Shown one piece after another: positions 1-7,455 of a DNA stretch of 34,753 nucleotides. Each line of letters starts with the position of its first letter. The stretch's first letter is position 1. This DNA comes from Coleofasciculus sp. FACHB-T130. GTDB lineage: Bacteria; Cyanobacteriota; Cyanobacteriia; Cyanobacteriales; FACHB-T130. Made by a program: the position numbers and the translations under genes. Location of the stretch: assembly GCF_014695375.1 (NCBI RefSeq), contig NZ_JACJOG010000017.1, positions 1-34,753 on the forward strand. The letters are read 5' to 3'. The notes beneath the pieces were generated by a model that saw nothing but the letters and a program-made list of their open reading frames with translations, was not told where the DNA came from and did not search any database.

Positions 1-90
1 AGCAAGGATTATGAACTACTGCCAGAGGTCAGTGAGGCAATGATTTATGGAGCTATGGTACGACTGATGCTCAGCCGTCTCACTTCTTAG
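1..90 (+). mobile_element. 3' end of an IS5-like transposase gene (partial)
   Basis: The first 90 bases read as one open frame ending in TAG. The frame contains SKDYELLPEVSEAMIYGAMV and then RLMLSRLTS. The pattern (R)LSKDYE-LP-SEAMI-AM-RLML-RL is the usual C-terminus of IS5-type DDE transposases in cyanobacteria, and lies after the catalytic Glu. Only the tail is inside the window, so it cannot be seen whether the element is intact. No clear terminal inverted repeat was recognised in the 21 bases before the DUF2254 stop codon. The family assignment is from memory of the C-terminal signature. Confidence 0.6.
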
Positions 91-111
91 TCTCAACTTT
101 ATAAATCAGCT

Positions 112-1443
112 CTAAAACTCCTTTAGCGCTTTCACCGCTGCCAAATATCGCTCCTCAATATCCTTTCGGTCTAGTTCCTCCGATACTTCCTCACAGCTAC
201 TGCGCTCGATCATTTGGGCATGACGTAGCAGCGCCGCCCGGTCTTTCTGGTTGCGGGTGTGGGTGGCGATGAGAGCGATCGCTTTGAGTAATCGAATTTT
301 CACTGCTACATCCGATTTGCTGTACTGTCGAATCTGGTTAAAGGCGGCGTCAACTAATTCTGCAAACGTCACCGGATTAGCGATCGCTCGCAGGTTGTTG
401 TCTTTGTCGTAGCGGTAGGGCGAGGGAAAATCTTTCTCCGCCAGACGGCAAAGTGCAGCGGTCATCTGGTTAATACACTGGATCGCCGTAAACGGATCGT
501 TGATGCCAGGAGAAAGGGCGCGAGCGGCAATTTCAACTAACTGATCGATGGGAAATTCTACATCCTGTTGTTCGGTGCGTTGTTCGCCAAAAATAAATGC
601 TTGGTTGAACTGCTGGGTAAGTTTTTTATTCACCCTTTCTCCAGGCCAAATCATCACCAGTTCGCTTCCTTCCACAATAAACTTGCCGGGGCGATATTTC
701 AGACGCAGGAGGAGGTTTTTTGAGGTGGCGATCTTCATTAACAGCTCGTCATCAATTGCCTGAAGATAACCGCTTTCTTTCGCCAAGATAGGAGTCGCTT
801 CCTCCTCAAACCCGGCGGGGATTTCCGCCACCGACCACTGCTCTGGTGCTGATTTACCCTGCCCGATCTTCTGCGGAAATAAGCGATCGATGACATTGTC
901 CAACTCTCTGCCAACCTCTCTGATGATATGGGATGCCTGCATTGAGGTTGAGACATGATGGATAAAGTAAATCAGGACGCCAATACTGGCGATCGCTAGC
1001 ACCATGCCGATCGTGACGGAGATTTGCGGTACGAACACATCGTAATCTTCTCCCCGCACGGTTCGCAGTACCAGCAAGCAATAGATGAACGTACCGATAA
1101 ACGTGCCCAAGACGACTTGATTGCTCGTATCCTGCATGAAGTTACGCATCAGTCGCGGGCCGAATTGGGAGGAAGCGAGGGTGAGGGCAACAATTGTAAT
1201 CGAGAAGGCAGTACCCGCAACGGTAATCATCGAACTAGCAACGGCTGAAAGCAGCGTTCTCACCCCATCTGGCCCGCCGGTGTAGATCCAGCCCAACGAC
1301 TCTATCGGATCGGATTTGGCTGCTCGATCGAGGCTTAACATTCCGAATGCCAAGGCGATCGCGCTGAGCGCCATCAGGGTTGGCACGAACCAGTAGCTAG
1401 AGTGGAGCGAGTCCCACAGTTTGCTCAGCTTGATGTTTTTCAT
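112..1443 (-). CDS. DUF2254 family membrane protein
   Basis: This 443-residue protein matches the DUF2254 family of predicted inner-membrane proteins, whose function is unknown. Four hydrophobic segments are visible in the N-terminal third, at about residues 17-37, 63-88, 108-127 and 137-162. A long soluble C-terminal part follows. The stretch SSMITVAGTAFSITIVALTL, then ASSQFGPRLMRNF, is the family hallmark, as is ARALSPGINDPFTAI further on. The gene lies 13 bp downstream of the mscS-like gene on the same strand, so the two are probably co-transcribed. That suggests, but does not prove, a shared job at the membrane such as response to osmotic or envelope stress. Length and motifs look complete, and the ATG start leaves no overlap. 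Confidence 0.85.
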   Translation of the reverse strand: MKNIKLSKLWDSLHSSYWFVPTLMALSAIALAFGMLSLDRAAKSDPIESLGWIYTGGPDGVRTLLSAVASSMITVAGTAFSITIVALTLASSQFGPRLMRNFMQDTSNQVVLGTFIGTFIYCLLVLRTVRGEDYDVFVPQISVTIGMVLAIASIGVLIYFIHHVSTSMQASHIIREVGRELDNVIDRLFPQKIGQGKSAPEQWSVAEIPAGFEEEATPILAKESGYLQAIDDELLMKIATSKNLLLRLKYRPGKFIVEGSELVMIWPGERVNKKLTQQFNQAFIFGEQRTEQQDVEFPIDQLVEIAARALSPGINDPFTAIQCINQMTAALCRLAEKDFPSPYRYDKDNNLRAIANPVTFAELVDAAFNQIRQYSKSDVAVKIRLLKAIALIATHTRNQKDRAALLRHAQMIERSSCEEVSEELDRKDIEERYLAAVKALKEF

Positions 1444-1456
1444 CTATTATTTCTCA

Positions 1457-2491
1457 TCAATTATTGTCGGTTCTATGAGGGCGATCGGGGTTCTCGTCTC
1501 TATGGCTGCCATTTCCATCTCTTTGGGCACGCATTTCTGCTAGCTTCCGGAGGGAACCGCCGATACTGCGGGGTTTTGGCACTTCTTGTTTCCCAGCGGG
1601 CCATCCTTCACGCTGACGAGCGCGATCGCCATCTGTCTCTTCGGTTTGGTCGTGGAACAGGATTTGCTGAGTCGGGAAGGGCATATCAATGCCGTTAGCC
1701 GTGAGCTTATTCTTAATGGCAGCGAGAACTTGATCCTGCTTATCGAGAATATCTGCACGTCGCGGCGGCTGTACCCACCAACGGGCGCGGATATTCACCG
1801 TACTGTCAGCTAGATCCACTACAAGGGCGTCGGGAGCTGGATCTTCCAAAACACCATCGACGCTAGCGATCGCTTCCAGAATCAGTTGTTTTGCCCGGTC
1901 AATGTCGTCGCCGTAACCAATACCCACGTCGTACTGAAGGCGGCGATTCTCGAAAGCAGTGTTCACCGTTACCGAGTTTGTAAACAGCTCAGAATTCGGA
2001 ATCACGATGCGACGACCATCATAGGTTCTAATGGTCGTGGCTCGCGTCTGGATGTTTTCAACCGTTCCTTCAAAGTCTTTAAATACGATTTGGTCATCAA
2101 GCTGGAATGGCTCGGTCAACAGAATTAAAATACCAGCCAGAAAATTCTGAAGAATATCGCGGAACGCGAAACCAATTGCGACCCCACTAATCCCTAGCAG
2201 TTGAATTAAATCTCCGGCTTGGAATGTCGGGATAACGATAGATAATGCTACAAATAGACCAATTAAAATAATAATTCCCTGCGACAAACGACCTAACACC
2301 AGACCCAGATTCCGAGCTTGTCGATGCCTTCTGGTAAGCCGTCTGACCGTCGCCTTAATCGCTCTTGCTGCAAAAAAAAATAGTGTGAAGACGATTAGTG
2401 CTAATACAATATTGGGCAGCATGACAATCAGGCCATCGATCATTGCCTGAATTTTCCCCCATGCTGTTGATACCGATGTTTGAAAATTCAT
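1457..2491 (-). CDS. mscS: MscS-family mechanosensitive channel
   Basis: This is a small-conductance mechanosensitive channel homologue of 344 residues, predicted to release osmolytes when membrane tension rises. Three membrane segments lie at about residues 20-44, 66-88 and 93-124. The third (LLGISGVAIGFAFRDILQNF) is the Gly/Ala-rich pore helix that defines MscS. The beta-domain follows with the conserved FEGTVENIQTRATTIRTYDG and the IPNSE motif. After the ordinary C-terminal alpha/beta domain (ending near residue 283) comes a tail of about 60 residues, very rich in Arg, Glu, Asp and Gln. E. coli MscS lacks such a tail. The gene is first in a likely two-gene unit with the DUF2254 gene. The ATG at 2491 has an AGGA only a few bases upstream. 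Confidence 0.88.
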   Translation of the reverse strand: MNFQTSVSTAWGKIQAMIDGLIVMLPNIVLALIVFTLFFFAARAIKATVRRLTRRHRQARNLGLVLGRLSQGIIILIGLFVALSIVIPTFQAGDLIQLLGISGVAIGFAFRDILQNFLAGILILLTEPFQLDDQIVFKDFEGTVENIQTRATTIRTYDGRRIVIPNSELFTNSVTVNTAFENRRLQYDVGIGYGDDIDRAKQLILEAIASVDGVLEDPAPDALVVDLADSTVNIRARWWVQPPRRADILDKQDQVLAAIKNKLTANGIDMPFPTQQILFHDQTEETDGDRARQREGWPAGKQEVPKPRSIGGSLRKLAEMRAQRDGNGSHRDENPDRPHRTDNN

Positions 2492-2995
2492 TCCTATTTT
2501 CCGCTTACAAAATGTTGTTGATTTTAATTAAAAATTCATAATTTTGACTCTGTCTATGGTCAGTATCTAGATAACACAGCTTCTATTATAAAAATAAATA
2601 TATTCATAATTTATTTCTAAGGTTATAGCAATTCTCTATTGGATGTAGTACGGTTTAACCCCACCCCTGCCGCACCCCGTTCACAGGGAGGGGTTCAATA
2701 TTCCTCAATATTCCCCCCTCTCCGTTCACGGAGAGGGGCTGGGGGTGAGGTTCCGAGTCTATACTGCACTCAAGTGAGAACTGCTATAGTTGATTTAGCG
2801 CTAAACCATGAATAATGATTTAACTTTTGAATAATTATCTAAATAGAGACAGATAAACTATAAAAAAATTATTTATATCTAGGAAAATATCGATAAAATA
2901 CTGTTAACAAGTTCCTATAGTGCTAGATTGTAGCGCGATCGCACAAGGGACGCTGATAAACATCTAACAGCCGCCTCTGCCCATATCCCCGTGAG
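2492..2995. other. intergenic region of about 500 bp with a MITE-like element
   Basis: No coding potential is seen. The region separates two minus-strand genes, so it holds the promoter of mscS and the 3' end of the WD40-kinase transcript. It contains the 165-bp inverted-repeat element at 2624-2788. Just after that is a 12-nt perfect palindrome, TTTAGCGCTAAA, at 2794-2805. The remainder is AT-rich with no recognisable site. Confidence 0.6.
2624..2788. repeat. MITE-like repeat, copy 1
   Basis: The element is bounded by 13-bp terminal inverted repeats with one mismatch, TATAGCAATTCTC at 2624-2636 and the reverse complement of TATAGCAGTTCTC at 2776-2788. Inside are GC-rich blocks of the type CCCCTCTCCGTTCACGGAGA, which form a second hairpin (about 2714-2738). 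A related copy lies at 7248-7388 in the opposite orientation. It has no coding capacity, so it would be a non-autonomous element if it is mobile. Confidence 0.7.
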
Positions 2996-5035
2996 TCATC
3001 GGGCATCTGCGATCGGCACCTGCCAAATTTTGATAGTACTGTCACCACTGCCAGTAGCAATCGTCTGTCCATCCGGGCTAATCACAATACATTTAACCCA
3101 GCTAGAATGCCCGGTAAGCGTGCGAATTTCTTCACCCGTCGAAAGATTCCAAATTTTAATTGTTTTGTCCGCACTGCCACTGACTAAAGTTTGTCCATCT
3201 GAGCTAATCGCAACCGAATTTACATAGTTAGGATGCCTAGTGAGGGTGTGAATTTCTTTCCCAGTGTTTAAATCCCAAATCTTAACTGTTTTGTCGGCGC
3301 TAGCACTGGCTAAAATCTGCCCATCCGGGCTAATCGCAACAGAATTAACAGGTTGAGAATGACCCTGAAGCGTGCGGATTGCTTTGCCAGTAGAAATATC
3401 CCAAATTTTAATTGTTTTATCGGCACTAGCACTGGCTAAAGTCTGCCCATCTGGACTAATTGCAACGGAATTAACAGGTTGGGAATGACCTTGAAGTGTG
3501 CGGATTGCTTTACCCGTAGAAATATTCCAGATTTTAATTGTTTTATCGGCGCTGCCACTGGCTAGAGTCTGCCAATCAAAGCTAATCGCAACAGAATTAA
3601 TAGGGCTAGAATGTCCCTTCAATCTACGGATTTCTTGACCAGTAGAAATATTCAAAATTTTGATTGTTTTATCGGCGCTGCCACTTATTAATGTATTTCC
3701 ATCTGGGCTAATCGCTAGAGAATTCACGTAGCTGCCATGCCCTTTTATGACGCGAATCTCTTTGGATGTAGACTTGTTCCAAATTCTGATTGTTTTATCG
3801 GCACTGCTACTGGCTAAAATTTGTCCATCCGGGCTAATCGCCAGAGAATTTACCTGGCTTTCATGCCCATGAAGCGTTTTAACTCCCGAAAGATTTTCAT
3901 AAGCGATAACTTTGGGTGCGTCTTGGTAAGAGAGTTGCCAAATTCCATATCCTCCTAATCCGACCAAGCAAGCAACGGCTCCCCCCACCAACCATTTATT
4001 TTTATTTTTCTTACTAACAATGATCGTTGGGGCTAATGAAGGCTTCCAAGGTGGAAGTATCCCAACAATTGCCCCGATACCAATCAGACTAAAATTAGGA
4101 GAAGGTTTATGTCTAGATAAAGACTGTGAAATTTTAGCGAGTTCATCTAAAATTTCTTGAGTATTTTTGTGCCGCGCTCCTGCGGTAGGAGCCATCAGTT
4201 TATCAATAAAATCTGCCAGTAAGGGTGAAATACCCGGTGCATGATTGCGCCAATTAAATTTATCCGTTAAAGGTTCATAAATTGCGCGATCTGTTGCTAG
4301 TTTGCCAGTCAGCAGATAAACAAAAGTTCTGCCCAAGGCATAGAAATCTGACTGGGGTACAGCATGACCTTTTTCTTGCTCTGGAGGTGTATAGCCAGCA
4401 GAACTAATCCTCGTGACACTGCCTGCGCCGCCGACTTCCGCAAGGTAAGTATAGGTCATCTCTCTGGCGGTGCCAAAGTCAATTAATACCAGATGCCCTG
4501 TGGAGCGCATCATGATATTTGCGGGTTTAATATCACGATGGAAATAGTTTTTTTGGTGGACAAGATGTAAAATCTCAGCGAGCTGTTTTAACCAGTCAAG
4601 AGCTAGCCGCTGATCGAGAGGGCGATCGCCCTGTTGTTGCATCCACTCTTTTAAGTTGGGACCATCAATTTTCTCCATGATGATGCCATACACTGGCTCT
4701 CGGCTGTTTCTGGGATAAAACTGAAAGTATCCATCAAGCTCAACTTTGGGGATGCCGGGATGATTCAGCTGGCTTAATACAATGGCTTCTTGCTGAAATA
4801 GCTCGACGACTCTGGCATTCGTGTTGTGATCTTTTTTGAGGATCTTCAGGATTTTGGGGGTTGCGCCCTCGTAGGCTTCATAAATATTGCCGAAGCCGCT
4901 GTTGTCACTCAGTAGGCGCATGACCTGATAGCGCCCTTGTACCAGCAACTCTGAGCCACAATTGCGGCAAATACGGTTGTTGGCGTTGGCTGGATCGTTA
5001 GGTTTGGGGCAGCAGGGATTGATGCAGTAGCTCAT
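2996..5035 (-). CDS. membrane-anchored Ser/Thr protein kinase with Zn-ribbon and seven WD40 repeats
   Basis: This 679-residue protein is a Hanks-type kinase of a class common in cyanobacteria. Residues 1-30 hold a Cys cluster (C4, C8, C9 and C23-x2-C26) that looks like a zinc ribbon. The kinase domain covers about 36-305. It has a Gly-rich loop (SGFGNIYEA), a probable beta-3 lysine K64, HRDIKPANI (D168) and DFG (186-188), so it should be active. A membrane helix at about 348-367 separates the kinase from the WD40 part. Seven 42-residue WD40 units run from residue 388 to the C-terminus, giving one complete propeller, presumably outside the cytoplasmic kinase and serving for sensing or binding. 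The substrate is unknown. The nearest co-directional gene is about 500 bp downstream, so it is probably monocistronic. Confidence 0.9.
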   Translation of the reverse strand: MSYCINPCCPKPNDPANANNRICRNCGSELLVQGRYQVMRLLSDNSGFGNIYEAYEGATPKILKILKKDHNTNARVVELFQQEAIVLSQLNHPGIPKVELDGYFQFYPRNSREPVYGIIMEKIDGPNLKEWMQQQGDRPLDQRLALDWLKQLAEILHLVHQKNYFHRDIKPANIMMRSTGHLVLIDFGTAREMTYTYLAEVGGAGSVTRISSAGYTPPEQEKGHAVPQSDFYALGRTFVYLLTGKLATDRAIYEPLTDKFNWRNHAPGISPLLADFIDKLMAPTAGARHKNTQEILDELAKISQSLSRHKPSPNFSLIGIGAIVGILPPWKPSLAPTIIVSKKNKNKWLVGGAVACLVGLGGYGIWQLSYQDAPKVIAYENLSGVKTLHGHESQVNSLAISPDGQILASSSADKTIRIWNKSTSKEIRVIKGHGSYVNSLAISPDGNTLISGSADKTIKILNISTGQEIRRLKGHSSPINSVAISFDWQTLASGSADKTIKIWNISTGKAIRTLQGHSQPVNSVAISPDGQTLASASADKTIKIWDISTGKAIRTLQGHSQPVNSVAISPDGQILASASADKTVKIWDLNTGKEIHTLTRHPNYVNSVAISSDGQTLVSGSADKTIKIWNLSTGEEIRTLTGHSSWVKCIVISPDGQTIATGSGDSTIKIWQVPIADAR
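3020..3874 (-). repeat. coding tandem repeat: seven WD40 units of 126 bp
   Basis: The units start at residues 388, 430, 472, 514, 556, 598 and 640 of the kinase, so the period is exactly 42 codons with no indel. Each has the GH...SPDG...SADKTIKIW pattern. Units 4 and 5 are the most alike, sharing LQGHSQPVNSVAISPDGQ and most of what follows. This suggests recent duplication or gene conversion within the array. Confidence 0.9.
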
Positions 5036-5349
5036 AGATAGCTACAGAATTGTCATATCCCTAATATATGTTGAGAATTTTCAATCATCCACCCATTGCT
5101 GGAGGATGCAAGCCCAATAGTTGTTATCTATTAAGGCTTTTAGCTGACGACAAAAAAAAGAAGGGCTGGTTTTTCTATCCTAAAGATTTAGTTTGAATTT
5201 ATAGCATTTTCCGTTTGATATGCACCTCTTTGAAAAAATATCTTTGGCGAAGAGAACTTAAGAGGGATGCAAAGGAAGTCGGCTCTTGTCACTCTCAAGG
5301 TATTTAAAAGCCGCAAAATATCATATTGAATGTCAAAAAGGAGTAATTA
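5036..5349. other. intergenic region, no gene recognised
   Basis: This region lies between the divergent kinase start and the acetate kinase remnant. It is AT-rich with no ORF of interest. At 5200-5212 is TATAGCATTTTCC, which resembles the ends of the MITE-like repeats, but no matching second end was found. A Shine-Dalgarno-like AAAGGAG at about 5337-5343 precedes the relic start codon of the ackA pseudogene. Confidence 0.4.
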
Positions 5350-5907
5350 GTGAAATCCTAGTTTATGAATGAATAAGGATTGCTATCAACTAAACAAACT
5401 CGTTGATGCATAGCGGCTGAAATTACGTCTCGTTTAAGTTTACCTGGAACGAGGGAAGCGATCGCAAGCAAGACGCTGTAATGACTAGAGAAGAAAGTCA
5501 AGCTGACATTTTAAAAAATATTTCATTGAGGCTTAACCCTACTCTATTACCCAGCCAACTTAAAGGGAATTGAAGCGATTGAAAAAGTATTGCCAGGTGT
5601 CCCTCAAGTGGCACTTTTTTATCGGGATATCTGCCCTAGATTCAGAGTGCCGTTTCAGAAGGCAACTAACGCGCTCAATTGCGTTAGTTGTCTATATCCA
5701 TTCGCTTCTCAGGCACATTGGGGCGATGCTGACTTCACTCGGCAGTTTTGGGTTTAAAACTCGACTCGAAAAAATGAGCGATCGCCGATAGATGAAGACA
5801 TTGCTAGCGACGAGTCAGCCATGCGCGTCTTAGTTGTGCAGGCGCAAGAAGATTGGGCGATCGCTTACTGCAACTGCGGGCTAGAACCTGTCAAAAACAA
5901 CCCTTGA
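5350..5907 (+). pseudogene. ackA: decayed acetate kinase gene (frameshifts and internal deletions)
   Basis: Short pieces in different frames follow acetate kinase order. GTGAAATCCTAGTTT at 5350 looks like MK(I)LVLN after a good ribosome site. 5481-5516 gives TREESQADI. 5545-5619 gives PANLKGIEAIEKVLPGVPQV. 5640-5666 gives IQSAVSEGN. 5681-5743 gives VVYIHSLLRHIGAMLTSLG. 5779-5865 gives RSPIDEDIASDESAMRVLVV, then QAQEDWAIA. Known AckA sequences have HNPANL-GI, PGVPQVAVFDTAFH, SEGN-RA-LA-D-YIHR--SHIGAM and the C-terminal RVLVI-TQEDWAIA. About 100 residues between PGVPQV and SEGN are missing, including the DTAFH motif. The pieces need at least four frame changes and cross stop codons. The gene cannot make a functional enzyme, so if acetate kinase is needed another copy must exist elsewhere. 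The 5' part is the least certain. Confidence 0.75.
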
Positions 5908-5947
5908 AATACGCCCGTAGAGAAATTCAACAACTAAGTCAGGCACT

Positions 5948-6050
5948 TTAAATTGATAAAACTAACTTATCTCTACCTGTAAGAGCAGTAACGCCGCCTA
6001 TTCCCATTAAAATCAAAGCAACTATAGCGTTCAATTGCTTGGAAGATACA
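5948..6050 (-). pseudogene. possible C-terminal remnant of a membrane protein gene
   Basis: On the minus strand an open stretch of about 30 codons reads KQLNAIVALILMGIGG and then VTALTGRDKLVLSI before TAA. It looks like a last transmembrane helix with a short charged tail. There is no ATG and no upstream continuation. The frame is closed near 6060, close to where the HAD remnant on the other strand begins. It may be the leftover end of a small permease-like gene cut at the same junction. The parent family is not recognised, and chance remains possible. Confidence 0.25.
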
Positions 6051-6319
6051 AAGCCTCTGGGTTAAGCGTGGCATTGAGCGAATTGGGATTATCGCCGCAC
6101 AACACCGTAGGCGTTGGCGATGCCGAAAACGATAGCGCCTTGCTGAACCTGTGCGAGTGTGGCGTCGCCGTCGTCAACGCCCTGCCCATGCTCAAAGAGA
6201 TTGCCGATTTTGTCACGAAGGGCGATCGCGGTGCTGGGGTAATCGAATTGATTGACCATCTGCTGGCTTCGGATTTATCCGAACTTCAACCCTAGCTGCA
6301 ATGACACAACATCCTGCTC
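6050..6319 (+). pseudogene. C-terminal fragment of a HAD-superfamily phosphatase domain
   Basis: The frame starting at KASGLSVAL continues with SELGLSPHNTVGVGDAEND, the HAD motif IV region in which GDAEND binds the metal. VAVVNALPMLKEIADFVTKG follows, then GDRGAGVIELIDHLLASDL. This is the end of a Cof-type (HAD-IIB) phosphatase domain. The first two HAD motifs (DxDGT and the T/S motif) are absent because nothing upstream matches. After the TAG at 6293-6295 the same frame still reads LQ-stop-HNILLDS. That resembles continuation into the larger cyanobacterial proteins in which this domain is fused to an ATPase. It is therefore an internal slice of a larger dead gene rather than a small gene. 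A TTG at 6035 could initiate translation, but no function is expected. Confidence 0.7.
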
Positions 6320-6346
6320 GATAGCTGAGAAGCGGTCAACGTTTGT

Positions 6347-7000
6347 CTACCTGTCGTAGTCGATGGAGTCATTCCGCCTACCTTCTAGCTGCGGGGGCAG
6401 AAACTCAGAACGCCGTCTGTGAGATAAGGTTGGCGGAGGGGGCTGGATGGGGTGAATCACTTGTACTGTCCGGGGAGGACGCTGCTGTTGCGACAGCAAA
6501 GCAAAGGCTGCTGCCAGCACAACCCCACTAATGACAGTGAGAACCATGCCTCCTACTGCCCAGAGGATGCCTGTCAGCATGGGATTTAACGGCTGTTGCT
6601 CTTGAACAGCAGGCAAGGCTTGGGTTGGGTTGACCGGCGGAGGATAGACATTTGCTTTTGCCTGCGTAGTCAGAGCCTCAATCACCATTTGCTGATTCCG
6701 CAGCTGGGCTTTCACCTGTTCGGTTTCACTTTGTTGCTGTTCCAGCCGATCTTTTAGCCTTTGAGTTTCGCTCTGCTGCTGTAAGCAATAGGGAGTCGTA
6801 TCCGGTGAGACACCAGCCGCAGTTGGAGGCGGAGGCGGCAGCTGCGGCATCGTGCCGTAGGGCTGTCCTGGCTGCGGTGGCGAGGGCAGGTAAGTCGGCA
6901 GGTTGGCTTGACTGGGATTCCCGCCAGTTCTAAGCAAGACGAAAGCTGCAATTCCGGCGAAGGCAGCCCCGGCCAGAAATGCTGTACTCTTTTCACTCAT
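6347..7000 (-). CDS. hypothetical membrane protein with coiled coil and proline-rich segments
   Basis: This 217-residue protein is not recognised as a named family. From the N-terminus it has a hydrophobic helix at about residues 7-24 (possible signal anchor), a Pro-rich linker (about 33-66), a Gln/Glu/Lys-rich coiled coil with a repeated QQQSET motif (about 73-112), a second Pro-rich linker, a strong membrane helix (about 141-169) and a basic Pro/Arg-rich tail. The layout suggests a double-anchored envelope protein with an extended spacer, possibly a structural or scaffold role. It stands alone on its strand. The ATG at 7000 is supported by the GAGCGATG context and by the hydrophobic N-terminus. 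Confidence 0.6.
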   Translation of the reverse strand: MSEKSTAFLAGAAFAGIAAFVLLRTGGNPSQANLPTYLPSPPQPGQPYGTMPQLPPPPPTAAGVSPDTTPYCLQQQSETQRLKDRLEQQQSETEQVKAQLRNQQMVIEALTTQAKANVYPPPVNPTQALPAVQEQQPLNPMLTGILWAVGGMVLTVISGVVLAAAFALLSQQQRPPRTVQVIHPIQPPPPTLSHRRRSEFLPPQLEGRRNDSIDYDR

Positions 7001-7455
7001 CGCTCTTGCTTTTCAACGGTAACTGAACCACAAATAGTCGCAACTGATGCACTCCGAGAATCATAACTTAACACCCTACTCAAATCGGGTTAACTTAGCA
7101 ACTAAATTAGCAACTGAAGTAGATGGGATAGGGAGGCGTTTGTTACGACCTCGTATATGCTCTTACATTCAAAACCACATCATGTCAGTTGTCCAGCTAA
7201 AAAAAAATTGTAGAGATTTAAGAAGCAACGAATTGACATCCGTACTTTATAGCGGTTCTCACTCAGGGGTGCAATCCACTTGGAACCTCGCCCTCAACCC
7301 CTCGCTATTCACCCGGCGGGGATATGGAACCCCTTTCCGCGGATGGGATAGGGTTAAACCGTAGTGCATCCAAACCAAAATCGCTAGATTTGCCACACCG
7401 CAGGGATGAGATGCCTTCGTGTTTCCCTTGGGGTTGGGGAAGGCGTTGGGGAAAG
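7001..7455. other. intergenic region with second MITE-like copy
   Basis: The region lies between two minus-strand genes. A plus-strand ORF at 7047-7364 has no protein-like composition and runs into the repeat, so it is not called. The only recognisable structure is the repeat at 7248-7388. Confidence 0.5.
7248..7388. repeat. MITE-like repeat, copy 2 (opposite orientation, degraded)
   Basis: It starts with TATAGCGGTTCTCACT (7248-7263) and carries GGAACCTCGCCC and CAACCCCTC. The far end is GGGTTAAACCGTAGTGCATC, which matches the reverse complement of 2641-2662 in copy 1 apart from small changes. The right terminal repeat is eroded (AAAATCGCTAGA instead of GAGAATTGCTATA). The middle differs from copy 1 by substitutions and indels. 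Confidence 0.65.

Noticed and set aside
606-765. idea that GAF2 and GAF3 of the large kinase are also bilin-binding (positions here are residue numbers)
   Set aside because: Neither has the Cys-His pair at the chromophore position. GAF3 cysteines are at other places.
5570-5791. 73-residue plus-strand ORF as an independent gene
   Set aside because: It strings together two ackA remnants (the YIHSLLRHIGAML part is one) and a frame-shifted link. It is part of the pseudogene.
7047-7364. 105-residue plus-strand ORF upstream of the light-sensor kinase
   Set aside because: Its 3' half is the MITE-like repeat and its composition is not protein-like.
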